Assembly (NCBI GenBank): GCA_963965975.1
Contig: OZ014411.1
Span: 11,043,501 to 11,107,500, forward strand
Reading direction: 5' to 3'
DNA: 64,000 nt
Origin: Xestospongia bergquistia
Taxonomy: Eukaryota > Porifera > Demospongiae > Haplosclerida > Petrosiidae
The notes beneath the pieces were generated by a model. That model saw nothing but the letters and a program-made list of their open reading frames with translations, did no database searches and was not told where the DNA came from. Both the position numbers and the translations under genes were made by a program. Shown here in pieces: positions 34,782-49,098 of this stretch. Each line of letters starts with the position of its first letter. Within the stretch, counting starts at the first letter, position 1.

Positions 34782-34833
34782 AAAACCACAAAAATTTTAC
34801 CCCCCCCCCTCCGCAAAAAAAAACACTATACAG
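34782..34833 (-). repeat. right terminal inverted repeat of the transposon
   Basis: Read on the minus strand it starts CTGTATAGTG, then a T run, GCGGAGGGGGGGGG, TAAAATTTTTGTGG. This mirrors the left end. The G and T homopolymers are longer here. Confidence 0.8.
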
Positions 34834-37800
34834 TATAGACAAGGAAACAAAAGGGTTAATAAAACTATGACAATAAACATATTTCATTAGTTAATAGTTA
34901 ATTATTATACTACAATAGATCAGACTTACTTCCTATTATATAATACATCCATGTGTCAGGTAGTAACATCAAATATAGAGAAGGAAACAAAATGGTTAAT
35001 AAAACTATGACAATAACCATATTTCATAAGTTAATAGTTAATTATTATACTATAATAGATCAGACTTACTCTCTATTATATAATACATTCATGTGTCAGG
35101 TAGTAACATCAAATATAGAGAAGGAAACAAAAGGGTTAATAAAACTATGACAATAACCATATTTCATTAGTTAATAGTTAATTATTATACTACTATAGAT
35201 CAAACTTACAAGCTATAATTATATAATACATCCATGTGTCATGTAGTAACATCAAATATAGAGAAGGAAAAACAAGGGTTAACAAAACTATGACAATACC
35301 CATATTTCATTAGTTAATAGTTAATTATTATACTACAATAGATCAGACTTACTTCCTATTATATAATACATCAATGTGTCAGGTAGCAACATCAAATATA
35401 GAGAAGGAAACAAAAAGGTTAATAAAACTATGACAATAACCATATTTCATTAGTTAATAGTTAATTATTATCCTACAATAGATCAGACTTACAAGCTATA
35501 ATTATATAATACATTCATGTGTAAGGTAGTAACATCAAATATAGAGAAGGAAACAAAAGGGTTAATAAAACTATGACAATAACAATGTTTCATTAGTTAA
35601 TAGTTAATTATTATACTACAATAGATCAGACTTACTTCCTATTATATAATACATCCATGTGTCAGGTAGTAACATCAAATATAGAGAAGGAAACAAAAGG
35701 CTTAATAAAACTATGACAATAACCATATTTCATTAGTTAATAGTTAATTATTACACTACAATAGATCAGACTTACTTCCTATTATATAATACATCCACGT
35801 GTCAGGTAGTAACATCAAATATAGAGAAGGAAACAAAAGGCTTAATAAAACTATGACAATAACCATATTTCATTAGTTAATAGTTAATTATTACACTACA
35901 ATAGATCAGACTTACTTCCTATTATATAATACATCCACGTGTCAGGTAGTAACATCAAATATAGAGAAGGAAACAAAAGGCTTAATAAAACTATGACAAT
36001 AACCATATTTCATTAGTTAATAGATAATTATTATACTACAATAGATAAGACTTACAAACTATTACATAATACATCCATGTGTCAGGTAGTAACATCAAAT
36101 ATAGAGAAGGAAACAAAATGGTTAATAAAACTATGACAATAACCATATTTCATAAGTTAATACTTAATTATTATTCTACATTAGATCAGACTTACTCTCT
36201 ATTATATAATACATCAATGTGTCAGGTAGTAACATCAAATATAGACAAGGAAACAAAAGGCTTAATAAAACTATGACAATAACCATATTTCATAAGTTAA
36301 TAGTTAATTATTATACTACATTAGATCAGACTTACTTCCTATTATATAATACATCCATGTGTCAGATAGTAACATCAAATATAGAGAAGGAAACAAAAGG
36401 CTTAATAAAACTATGACAATAACCATATTTCATTAGTTAATAGTTAATTATTATACTACATTAGATCAGACTTACTCTCTATTACATAATACATTCATGT
36501 GTCAGGTAATAACATCAAATATAGAGAAGGAAACAAAAGGGTTAATAAAACTATGACAATAACCATATTTCATAAGTTAATAGTTATTATTATACTACAA
36601 TAGATCAGACTTACTCTCTATTATATAATACATCAATGTGTCAGGTAGTAACATCAAATATAGAGAAGGAAACAAAAGGCTTAATAAAACTATGACAATA
36701 ACCATATTTCATAAGTTAATACTTACTTATTATACTACAATAGATCAGACTTACTTCCTATTATATAATACATCCATGCGTCAGGTAGTAACATCAAATA
36801 TAGAGAAGGAAACAAAAGGGTTAATAAAACTATGACAATACCCATATTTCATTAGTTAATAGTTAATTATTATACTACAATAGATCAGACATACTTCCTA
36901 TTATATAATACATTCATGTGTCAGGTAGTAACATCAAATATAGAGAAGGAAACAAAAGAGTTAATAAAACTATGACAATAAACATATTTCATTAGTTAAT
37001 AGTTAATTATTATACTACAATAGATCAGACTTACTCTCTGTTATATAATACATCCATGTGTCAGGTAGTAACATCAAATATAGAGAAGGAAACAAAAGAG
37101 TTAATAAAACTATGACAATAAACATATTTCATTAGTTAATAGTTAATTATTATACTACAATAGATCAGACTTACTCTCTGTTATATAATACATCCATGTG
37201 TCAGTTAGTAACATCAAATATAGAGAAGGAAACAAAAGGGTTAATAAAACTATGACAATAACCATATTTCTTTAGTTAATAGTTAATTATTATACTACAA
37301 TGGATCAGACTTACTCTCTATTATGTAATACATCCATGTGTCAGGTAGTAACATCAAATATAGAGAAGGAAACAAAAGGTTTAATAAAACTATCACAATA
37401 ACTATATTTCAATAGTTAATAGTTAATTATTATACTACAATAGATCAGACTTACTCTCTATTATATAATACATCCATGTGTCAGGTAGTAACATCAAATA
37501 TAGACAAGGAAACAAAAGGCTTAATAAAACTATGACAATAACCATATTTCATTAGTTAATAGTTAATTATTACACTACAATAGATCAGACTTACTTCCTA
37601 TTATATAATACATCCACGTGTCAGGTAGTAACATCAAATATAGAGAAGGAAACAAAAGGCTTAATAAAACTATGACAATAACCATATTTCATTAGTTAAT
37701 AGATAATTATTATACTACAATAGATAAGACTTACAAACTATTACATAATACATCCATGTGTCAGGTAGTAACATCAAATATAGAGAAGGAAACAAAATGG

Positions 37801-40800
37801 TTAATAAAACTATGACAATAACCATATTTCATAAGTTAATACTTAATTATTATTCTACATTAGATCAGACTTACTCTCTATTATATAATACATCAATGTG
37901 TCAGGTAGTAACATCAAATATAGACAAGGAAACAAAAGGCTTAATAAAACTATGACAATAACCATATTTCATAAGTTAATAGTTAATTATTATACTACAT
38001 TAGATCAGACTTACTTCCTATTATATAATACATCCATGTGTCAGATAGTAACATCAAATATAGAGAAGGAAACAAAAGGCTTAATAAAACTATGACAATA
38101 ACCATATTTCATTAGTTAATAGTTAATTATTATACTACAATAGATTAGACTTACTCTCTATTACATAATACATTCATGTGTCAGGTAATAACATCAAATA
38201 TAGAGAAGGAAACAAAAGGGTTAATAAAACTATGACAATAACCATATTTCATAAGTTAATAGTTATTATTATACTACAATAGATCAGACTTACTCTCTAT
38301 TATATAATACATCAATGTGTCAGGTAGTAACATCAAATATAGAGAAGGAAACAAAAGGCTTAATAAAACTATGACAATAACCATATTTCATAAGTTAATA
38401 CTTACTTATTATACTACAATAGATCAGACTTACTTCCTATTATATAATACATCCATGCGTCAGGTAGTAACATCAAATATAGAGAAGGAAACAAAAGGGT
38501 TAATAAAACTATGACAATAACCATATTTCATTAGTTAATAGTTAATTATTATACTACAATAGATCAGACATACTTCCTATTATATAATACATTCATGTGT
38601 CAGGTAGTAACATCAAATATAGAGAAGGAAACAAAAGAGTTAATAAAACTATGACAATAAACATATTTCATTAGTTAATAGTTAATTATTATACTACAAT
38701 AGATCAGACTTACTCTCTGTTATATAATACATCCATGTGTCAGTTAGTAACATCAAATATAGAGAAGGAAACAAAAGGGTTAATAAAACTATGACAATAA
38801 CCATATTTCATTAGTTAATAGTTAATTATTATACTACAATGGATCAGACTTACTCTCTATTATGTAATACATCCATGTGTCAGGTAGTAACATCAAATAT
38901 AGAGAAGGAAACAAAAGGTTTAATAAAACTATCACAATAACTATATTTCAATAGTTAATAGTTAATTATTATACTACAATAGATCAGACTTACTCTCTAT
39001 TATATAATACATCCATGTGTCAGGTAGTAACATAAAATATAGACAAGGAAACAAAAGGCTTAATAAAACTATGACAATAATCATATTTCATTAGTTAATA
39101 GTTAATTATTATACTACAATAGATCAGACTTACTTCCTATTATATAATACATCCATGTGTCAGGTAGTAACATCAAATATAGAGAAGGAAACAAAAGGCT
39201 TAATAAAACTATGACAATAACCATATTTCATAAGTTAATAGTTAATTATTATACTACAATAGATCAGACTTACTTCCTATTATATAATACATCCATGTGT
39301 CAGGTAGTAACATCAAATATAGAGAAGGAAACAAAAGGGTTAATAAAACTATGACAATAACCATATTTCATAAGTTAATAGTTATTATTATACTACAATA
39401 GATCAGACTTACTCTCTATTATATAATACATCAATGTGTCAGGTAGTAACATCAAATATAGAGAAGGAAACAAAAGGCTTAATAAAACTATGACAATAAC
39501 CATATTTCATAAGTTAATACTTACTTATTATACTACAATAGATCAGACTTACTTCCTATTATATAATACATCCATGCGTCAGGTAGTAACATCAAATATA
39601 GAGAAGGAAACAAAAGGGTTAATAAAACTATGACAATAACCATATTTCATTAGTTAATAGTTAATTATTATACTACAATAGATCAGACTTACAATCTATT
39701 ATATAATACATCCATTTGTCAAGTAGTGACATTAAATATAGAGAAGGAAAAAAAAGGATTAATAAAACTATGACAATAACCATATTTCATAAGTTAATAG
39801 TTAATTATTATACTACAATAGATCAGACTTACAATCTATTATATAATACATCCATGTGTCAGGTAGTAACATCAAATATAGACAAGGAAACAAAAGGGTT
39901 AATAAAACTATGACAATAACCATATTTCATTAGTTAATAGTTAATTATTATACTATAATAGATCAGACTTACTCTCTATTATATAATACATTCATGTGTC
40001 AGGTAGTAACATCAAATATAGAGAAGGAAACAAAAGGGTTAATAAAACTATGACAATAACCATATTTCATTAGTTAATATTTAATTATTATACTACAATA
40101 GATCAGACTTACAAGCTATAATTATATAATACATCCAATTGTCAAGTAGTGAAATTAAATATAGAGAAGGAAAAAAAGGGTTAATAAAACTATGACAATA
40201 AACATATTTCATTAGTTAATAGTTAATTATTATACTACAATAGATCAGACTTACATCCTATTATATAATACATCCATGTGTCAGGTAGTAACATCAAATA
40301 TAGAGAAGGAAACAAAAGGTTTAATAAAACTATCACAATAACTATATTTCAATAGTTAATAGTTAATTATTATACTACAATAGATCAGACTTACTCTCTA
40401 TTATATAATACATCCATGTGTCAGGTAGTAACATCAAACATAGAGAAGGAAACAAAAGGGTTAATAAAACTATGACAATAACCATATTTCAATAATTAAT
40501 AGTTAATTATTATACTACAATAGATCAGACTTACTCTCTATTATACAATACATCAATGTGTCAGGAAGTAACATCAAATATAGAGAAGGAGACAAAAGGG
40601 TTATTAAAACTATGACAATAACCATATTTCATTAGTTAATAGTTAATTATTATACTACAATAGATCAGACTTACAAGCTATAATTATATAATACATCAAT
40701 ATGTCAGGTAGTAACATCAAATAGAGAGAAGGAAACAAAAGGGTTAATAAAACTATGACAATAAAATATTTCATAAGTTAATACTTAATTATTATACTAC

Positions 40801-43800
40801 AATAGATCAGACTTACTTCCTATTATATAATATATCAATGTGTCAGGTAGTAACATCAAATATAGAGAAGGTAAAAAAGGGTTAATAAAACTATGACAAT
40901 AACCATATTTCATTAGTTAATAGTTAATTATTATACTACAATTGATCAAACTTACTTCCTATTATATAATACATCCATGTGTCAGGTAATAACATCAAAT
41001 ATAGAGAAGGAAACAAAAGGGTTAATAAAACTATGACAATAACCATATTTCATTAGTTAATAGTTAATTATTATACTACAATAGATCAGACTTACTTCCT
41101 ATTATATAATACATCCATGTGTCAGGTAGTGACATCAAATATAGAGAAGGAAACAAAAGGCTTAATAAAACTATGACAATAACCATATTTCATAAGTTAA
41201 TAGTTAATTATTATACTACAATAGATCAGACTTACTTCCTATTATATAATACATCCATGTGTCAGGTAGTAACATCAAATATAGAGAAGGAAACAAAAGG
41301 GTTAATAAAACTATGACAATAAACATATTTCATTAGTTAATAGTTAATTATTATACTACAATAGATTAGACTTACTTCCTATTATATAATACATCCATGT
41401 GTCAGGTAGTAACATCAAATATAGAGAAGGAAACAAAAGGCTTAATAAAACTATGATAATAAACATATTTCATTAGTTAATAGATAATTATTATACTACA
41501 ATAGATCAGACTTACAATCTATTATATAATACATCCATGTGTCAGGTAGTAACATCAAATATAGACAAGGAAACAAAAGGGTTAATAAAACTATGACAAT
41601 AAACATATTTCATTAGTTAATAGTTAATTATTATACTACAATAGATCAGACTTACTTCCTATTATATAATACATCCATGTGTCAGGTAGTAACATCAAAT
41701 ATAGAGAAGGAAACAAAATGGTTAATAAAACTATGACAATAACCATATTTCATAAGTTAATAGTTAATTATTATACTATAATAGATCAGACTTACTCTCT
41801 ATTATATAATACATTCATGTGTCAGGTAGTAACATCAAATATAGAGAAGGAAACAAAAGGGTTAATAAAACTATGACAATAACCATATTTCATTAGTTAA
41901 TAGTTAATTATTATACTACAATAGATCAGACTTACAATCTATTATATAATACATCCATTTGTCAAGTAGTGACATTAAATATAGAGAAGGAAAAAAAAGG
42001 ATTAATAAAACTATGACAATAACCATATTTCATAAGTTAATAGTTAATTATTATACTACAATAGATCAGACTTACAATCTATTATATAATACATCCATGT
42101 GTCAGGTAGTAACATCAAATATAGACAAGGAAACAAAAGGGTTAATAAAACTATGACAATAACCATATTTCATTAGTTAATAGTTAATTATTATACTATA
42201 ATAGATCAGACTTACTCTCTATTATATAATACATTCATGTGTCAGGTAGTAACATCAAATATAGAGAAGGAGACAAAAGGGTTAATAAAACTATGACAAT
42301 AACCATATTTCATTAGTTAATATTTAATTATTATACCACAATAGATCAGACTTACAAGCTATAATTATATAATACATCCAATTGTCAAGTAGTGAAATTA
42401 AATATAGAGAAGGAAAAAAAGGGTTAATAAAACTATGACAATAAACATATTTCATTAGTTAATAGTTAATTATTATACTACAATAGATCAGACTTACATC
42501 CTATTATATAATACATCCATGTGCCAGGTAGTAACATCAAATATAGAGAAGGAAACAAAAGGGCTAATAAAACTATGACAATAACCATATTTCATAAGTT
42601 AATAGTTAATTATTATACTACAATGGATCAGACTTACTCTCTATTATGTAATACATCCATGTGTCAGGTAGTAACATCAAATATAGACAAGGAAACAAAA
42701 GGTTTAATAAAACTATCACAATAACTATATTTCAATAGTTAATAGTTAATTATTATACTACAATAGATCAGACTTACTCTCTATTATATAATACATCCAT
42801 GTGTCAGGTAGTAACATAAAATATAGACAAGGAAACAAAAGGCTTAATAAAACTATGACAATAATCATATTTCATTAGTTAATAGTTAATTATTATACTA
42901 CAATAGATCAGACTTACTCTCTATTATATAATACATCCATGTGTCAGGTAGTAACATCAAATATAGACAAGGAAACAAAAGGGTTAATAAAACTATGACA
43001 ATAATCATATTTTATTAGTTAATAATTAATTATTATACTACATTAGATCAGACTTACTTCCTATTACATAATACATCCATGTGTCAGGTAGTGACATCAA
43101 ATATAGAGAAGGAAACAAAAGGTTTAATAAAACTATGACAATAATAATATTTCATTAGTTAATAGTTAATTATTATACTACAATAGATCAGACTTACTCT
43201 CTATTATATAATACATCCATGTGTCAGGTAGTAACATCAAATATAGAGAAGGAAACAAAAGGCTTAATAAAACTATGACAATAACCATATTTTATTAGTT
43301 AATAGTTAATTATTATAATACTACATTAGATCAGACATACTCTCTATTATATAATACATCAATGTGTCAGGTAGTAACATCAAACATAGAGAAGGAAACA
43401 AAAGGGTTAATAAAACTATGACAATAACCATATTTTATTAGTTAATAGTTAATTATTATAATACTACATTAGATCAGACATACTCTCTATTATATAATAC
43501 ATCCATGTGTCAGGTAGTAACATCAAATATAGAGAAGGAAACAAAAGGCTTAATAAAACTATGACAATAACCATATTTTATTAGTTAACAGTTAATTATT
43601 ATAATACTACATTAGATCAGACATACTCTCTATTATATAATACATCAATGTGTCAGGTAGTAACATCAAACATAGAGAAGGAAACAAAAGGGTTAATAAA
43701 ACTATGACAATAACCATATTTCAATAATTAATAGTTAATTATTATACTACAATAGATCAGACTTACTCTCTATTATATAATACATCAATGTGTCAGGAAG

Positions 43801-46800
43801 TAACATCAAATATAGAGAAGGAGACAAAAGGGTTATTAAAACTATGACAATAACCATATTTCATTAGTTAATAGTTAATTATTATACTACAATAGATCAG
43901 ACTTACAAGCTATAATTATATAATACATCAATATGTCAGGTAGTAACATCAAATAGAGAGAAGGAAACAAAAGGGTTAATAAAACTATGACAATAAAATA
44001 TTTCATAAGTTAATACTTAATTATTATACTACAATAGATCAGACTTACTTCCTATTATATAATATATCAATGTGTCAGGTAGTAACATCAAATATAGAGA
44101 AGGTAAAAAAGGGTTAATAAAACTATGACAATAACCATATTTCATTAGTTAATAGTTAATTATTATACTACAATTGATCAAACTTACTTCCTATTATATA
44201 ATACATCCATGTGTCAGGTAGTAACATCAAATATAGAGAAGGAAACAAAAGGGTTAATAAAACTATGACAATAACCATATTTCATTAGTTAATAGTTAAT
44301 TATTATACTACAATAGATCAGACTTACTTCCTATTATATAATACATCCATGTGTCAGGTAGTAACATCAAATATAGACAAGGAAACAAAAGGGTTAATAA
44401 AACTATGACAATAACCATATTTCATAAGTTAATACTTAATTATTATACTACAATAGATCAGACTTACTTCCTATTATATAATACATCCATGTGTCAAATA
44501 GTAACATCAAATATAGAGAAGGTAAAAAAGGGTTAATAAAACTATGACAATAACCATATTTCATTAGTTAATAGTTAATTATTATACTACAATAGATCAG
44601 ACTTACTTCCTATTATATAATACATCCATGTGTCAGGTAGTGACATCAAATATACAGAAGGAAACAAAAGGCTTAATAAAACTATGACAATAACCATATT
44701 TCATAAGTTAATACTTAATTATTATACTACAATAGATCAGACTTACTTCCTATTATATAATACATCTATGTGTCAGGTAGTAACATCAAATATAGAGAAG
44801 GAAACAAAAGGCTTAATAAAACTATGACAATAAACATATTTCATTAGTTAATAGTTAATTATTATACTACAATAGATTAGACTTACTTCCTATTATATAA
44901 TACATCCATGCATGTGTCAGGTAGTAACATCAAATATAGAGAAGGAAACAAAAGGCTTAATAAAACTATGATAATAAACATATTTCATTAGTTAATAGTT
45001 AATTATTATACTACAATAGATCAGACTTACAATCTATTATATAATACATCCATGTGTCAGGTAGTAACATCAAATATAGACAAGGAAACAAAAGGGTTAA
45101 TAAAACTATGACAATAAACATATTTCATTAGTTAATAGTTAATTATTATACTACAATAGATCAGACTTACTTCCTATTATATAATACATCCATGTGTCAG
45201 GTAGTAACATCAAATATAGAGAAGGAAACAAAATGGTTAATAAAACTATGACAATAACCATATTTCATAAGTTAATAGTTAATTATTATACTATAATAGA
45301 TCAGACTTACTCTCTATTATATAATACATTCATGTGTCAGGTAGTAACATCAAATATAGAGAAGGAGACAAAAGGGTTAATAAAACTATGACAATAACCA
45401 TATTTCATTAGTTAATATTTAATTATTATACTACAATAGATCAGACTTACAAGCTATAATTATATAATACATCCATTTGTCAAGTAGTGAAATTAAATAT
45501 AGAGAAGGAAAAAAAGGGTTAATAAAACTATGACAATAAACATATTTCATTAGTTAATAGTTAATTATTATACTACAATAGATCAGACATACTTCCTATT
45601 ATATAATACATCCATGTGTCAGGTAGTAACATCAAATATAGAGAAGGTAAAAAAGGGTTAATAAAACTATGACAATAACCATATTTCATTAGTTAATAGT
45701 TAATTATTATACTACAATAGATCAGACTTACTTCCTATTATATAATACATCCATGTGTCAGGTAGTGACATCAAATATAGAGAAGGAAACAAAAGGGTTA
45801 ATAAAACTATGACAATAAACATATTTCATAAGTTAATAGTTAATTATTATACTACAATAGATCAGACTTACTTCCTATTATAAAATACATCCATGTGTCA
45901 GGTAGTAACATCAAATATACAGAAGGAAACAAAAGGCTTAATAAAACTATGACAATAACCATATTTCATAAGTTAATACTTAATTATTATACTACAATAG
46001 ATCAGACTTACTTCCTATTATATAATACATCCATGTGTCAGGTAGTAACATCAAATATAGAGAAGGAAACAAAAGGCTTAATAAAACTATGATAATAAAC
46101 ATATTTCATTAGTTAATAGTTAATTATTATACTACAATAGATCAGACTTACTCTCTATTATATAATACATCCATGTGTCAGGTAGTAACATCAATATACA
46201 GAAGGAAACAAAAGGGTTAACAAAACTATGACAATAACCATATTTCATTAGTAAATAGTTAATTATTATACTATAATAGATCAGACTTACAAGCTATAAT
46301 TATATAATACATCCATGTGTCAGGTAGTAACATCAAATATAGAGAAGGAAACAAAATGGCTAATAAAACTATGACAATAACCATAATTCATAAGTTAATA
46401 GTTAATTATTATACTACAATAGATCAGACTTACTCTCTATTATATAATACATCCATGTGTCAGGTAGTAACATCAATATACAGAAGGAAACAAAAGGGTT
46501 AATAAAACTATGACAATAACCATATTTCATATGTAAATAGTTAATTATTATACTATAATAGATCAGATTTACTTCCTATTATATAATACATCCATGTGTC
46601 AGGTAGTAACATCAGAAGGAAACAAAAGAGTTAACAAAACTATGACAATAACCATATTTCATTAGTTAATAGTTAATTATTATACTACAATAGATCAGAC
46701 TTACTTCCTATTATATAATACATCCATGTGTCAGGCAGTAATATTAATATACAGAAGGAAACAAAAGGGTTAATAAAACTATGACAATAACCATATTTCA

Positions 46801-47366
46801 TAAGTTAATAGTTAATTATTATACTACAATAGATCAGACTTACTCTCTATTATATAATACATCCATGTGTCAGGTAGTAACATCAATATACAGAAGGAAA
46901 CAAAAGGGTTAATAAAACTATGACAATAACCATATTTCATATGTAAATAGTTAATTATTATACTATAATAGATCAGATTTACTTCCTATTATATAATACA
47001 TCCATGTGTCAGGTAGTAACATCAAATATAGAGAAGAAAACAAAAGAGTTAACAAAACTATGACAATAACCATATTTCATTAGTTAATAGTTAATTATTA
47101 TACTACAATAGATCAGACTTACTTCCTATTATATAATACATCCATGTGTCAGGTAGTAATATTAATATACAGAAGGAAACAAAAGGGTTAATAAAACTAT
47201 GACAATAACCATATTTCATAAGTTAATAGTTAATTATTATACTACAATAAATCAGACTTACTCTCTATTATATAATACATCCATGTGTAAGGTAGTAACA
47301 TCAATATACAGAAGGAAACAAAAGGGTTAATAAAACTATGACAATAACCATATTTCATTAGTTAAT
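34834..47366 (+). repeat. satellite array, about 140-bp monomer, about 90 copies
   Basis: The monomer contains, in order, GTTAATAGTTAATTATTATA, CTACAATAGATCAGACTTAC, a variable 6-10 bp (TTCCTA, TCTCTA, AAGCTATAA or AATCTA), TTATATAATACATCCATGTG, TCAGGTAGTAACATCAAATA, GAGAAGGAAACAAAAGGGTT and AATAAAACTATGACAATAAC. Spacing is 139-143 bp. Larger blocks recur: 36079-36835 reappears 1679 bp downstream, the monomers around 38317 reappear 1119 bp on, and the block at 34953 reappears at 41679 and 45194. These are signs of unequal exchange. The last monomers (46190-47340) carry an AATATACAGAAGG variant, as expected at an array edge. Open frames of 65 codons across monomers are a by-product. Confidence 0.97.
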
Positions 47367-47703
47367 TGTTTCCTGCAGCTCTAATTTATTTACAATCAGA
47401 ACAATTTTTATTGCTAACAATGAAAACAAGTGTAATTATAAATTGATATATTATATAAACTAGCTCATATTATTAATTTGTTAATCTTGTTTGTTTCATA
47501 AACAATTCCATATATTGTACTTAAACCTCTATTATATTAGGTAATGACAAGTTAAGTGTTCAATATAATGATTGTCATATTTAGAGTAACAGTTAAGAGG
47601 AACCTCTCAAAAAGTTTAAGTTTGAACTATGCTCCAAAAAAGTTTACCTGCAAATATTATTTAGAATGTGGCTGTATTATGTTAACTATGTGTTATGTTA
47701 TTA
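47367..47703. other. no gene seen
   Basis: This is unique AT-rich DNA between the end of the satellite array and the LTR element. Confidence 0.5.
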
Positions 47704-47957
47704 TGTTGGGGAAGAATGTAATATGTTAACTACAATATACATATGGTTTTGTAGACTTGTTAATAAGTGTAAAATATTGTTATTGACACTTATCCATTTG
47801 TGGTTTACTTGTTAACTAGGTCAACTCTTTTAACACAATGATTTGTTAATCATGTTTAACTTTAGTCTTTTGTTGCTCCATTTGTACTTAAGTGGATTTC
47901 ACTTAATAAAATATACACATTTAAGTTGATATTACATGCAGCTAACAAGATATCACA
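47704..47957 (+). repeat. 5' LTR
   Basis: It begins TGTTGGGGAAGAATG and ends TATCACA. It matches the 3' LTR over its length with roughly 10 percent differences and small indels, which suggests an old insertion. Confidence 0.85.
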
Positions 47958-47974
47958 ACTGGCAATGAGGATTT

Positions 47975-48632
47975 GTGGATATGGCAAAATCTATATTTGG
48001 TCAACTTCAAGAGTTTCAAGCTGAATCAGAAACAATTGCTGCCTATTTGGAACGAGCATGTCTTTACTTCCAGGCTAACTGTATTGCAGAAAAGAAACAG
48101 GTAGCAGTGTACCTCAGTGTTATTGGAGCTAAGAATTACTCCTTATTACACAGCCTCACAGCACCAGACAGGCCACAAGACATATCTTACGAGGATTTTG
48201 TAGGTGTACTCACAGCACACTATCAGCCAAAGCCAAATCGTTATTGCTGAAAGGTTTCACTTTTATCGTCAAAATCAAGCAGTAGGGGAATTGCTAGCCC
48301 AATACATAAAAGAGCTTCAATGGTTAGCTACCCACTGTGACTTTGGCGAACAGTTAATTGATGCACTACGAGATAGATTCGTATATGGACAAAGGAGCAA
48401 AAGTATTCAAAAAAGCTTGCTCACAAAGGACAACCTAATGTTTGCAAAAGCTTATGATCTTGACCAAGGAATAGAAACTACAGACAAGAACTCAAAGTCC
48501 CTACAAGGATCAAAAGAGATAGTTCAAAAGATAACGCGGCCCTTCCAGAAGCCCAAAGACAAGGGGGAAAGAGAGACCTCTTATCGACATGGTGAACAAA
48601 AAACCACACAGCTAAAGAATGTAAGTTTATAG
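47975..48632 (+). pseudogene. gag region of the gypsy element
   Basis: Two overlapping frames make one gag-like protein: SIFGQLQEFQAESETIAAYL to FVGVLTAHYQPKP in the first, then IVIAERFHFYRQNQAVGELL to LTKDNLMFAKAYDL in the second. The frame changes near 48230. This capsid-type pattern is usual for metazoan gypsy gag. Just downstream (about 48617-48685) a zinc-knuckle relic reads SQNCGKKEHIAIVY: the first Cys is replaced by Ser and the last by Tyr, so it could not bind zinc normally. Confidence 0.75.
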
Positions 48633-48809
48633 ATGCCAAATCCCAGAACTGTGGTAAGAAAGAGCACATTGCAATAGTTTACCAATTGAAAATGTCTAAA
48701 TCAAGTAGGTGTAGCCTATAGACAAAGTATGTGGACTCAAAGGATGGCAATGCAGAGGACTATTGGCTGTTAACGATTGGTGAAGAGTCTACATGACCAA
48801 TTACAGTAG

Positions 48810-49098
48810 AGCTGCAGATGAATAACAAACCTCTTATGATGGAGGTGGACACTGGTGTAGACGTCTCTCTAAAAAGTTTTATCAATACCTCTATAGACAC
48901 AAGTTCACTCTCTACACAGATCACAAACCACTTACTACAATATTTGGAGCTAAAAAGGGAATACTTCCACTAGCAGCAGCATGTCTACAACGATGGACAA
49001 TTCTCTTATCAGCTTACAAGTTCAACAATGTGTACAAGTCTACACTCACACATGCTAACATAGATGGATTGTCTCGACTACTACTACCAGACTCTTGA
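48810..49098 (+). pseudogene. protease and RNase H remnants joined by a deletion
   Basis: LQMNNKPLMMEVDTGVDVSL carries the aspartic protease motif DTG. It runs directly into KFTLYTDHKPLTTIFG and LQRWTILLSAYKF, followed by THANIDGLSRLLLP, which are RNase H motifs. The whole reverse transcriptase domain that normally lies between them is absent. A stop follows at 49096-49098. Confidence 0.8.

Larger units (their letters stand above)
32087..34833. mobile_element. pogo-like DNA transposon carrying a C48 peptidase gene
   Basis: The element of 2747 bp lies inside a satellite monomer. The array consensus CATCAAATATAGACAAGG is split as CATCAAATA, element, TATAGACAAGG, so the TA is duplicated. Terminal inverted repeats of about 45 bp read GTATAGTG, a T run, GGGAGGGG or longer, then AAAATTTT and TGTGG or CATGG, at 32089-32135 and 34782-34831. 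The interior holds two convergent genes: a HIRAN-like plus C48 peptidase gene on the plus strand (32257-33206) and a DDE transposase on the minus strand (33255-34540). TA duplication and transposase type put it in the Tc1/mariner-pogo group. Both genes carry inactivating lesions, so this copy is probably dead. Confidence 0.85.

Noticed and set aside
34953..46502. About twenty near-identical 61-67-codon open frames starting MSGSNIKYREGNK
   Set aside because: They run across satellite monomers, shift with monomer length and change whenever a monomer is 139 or 141 bp. No upstream signal or domain is present, so they are by-products of the tandem repeat.
34834..47366. CRISPR-like array of regularly spaced repeats
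   Set aside because: The whole 140-bp unit is repeated without unique spacers, and the genome is eukaryotic. It is a satellite.
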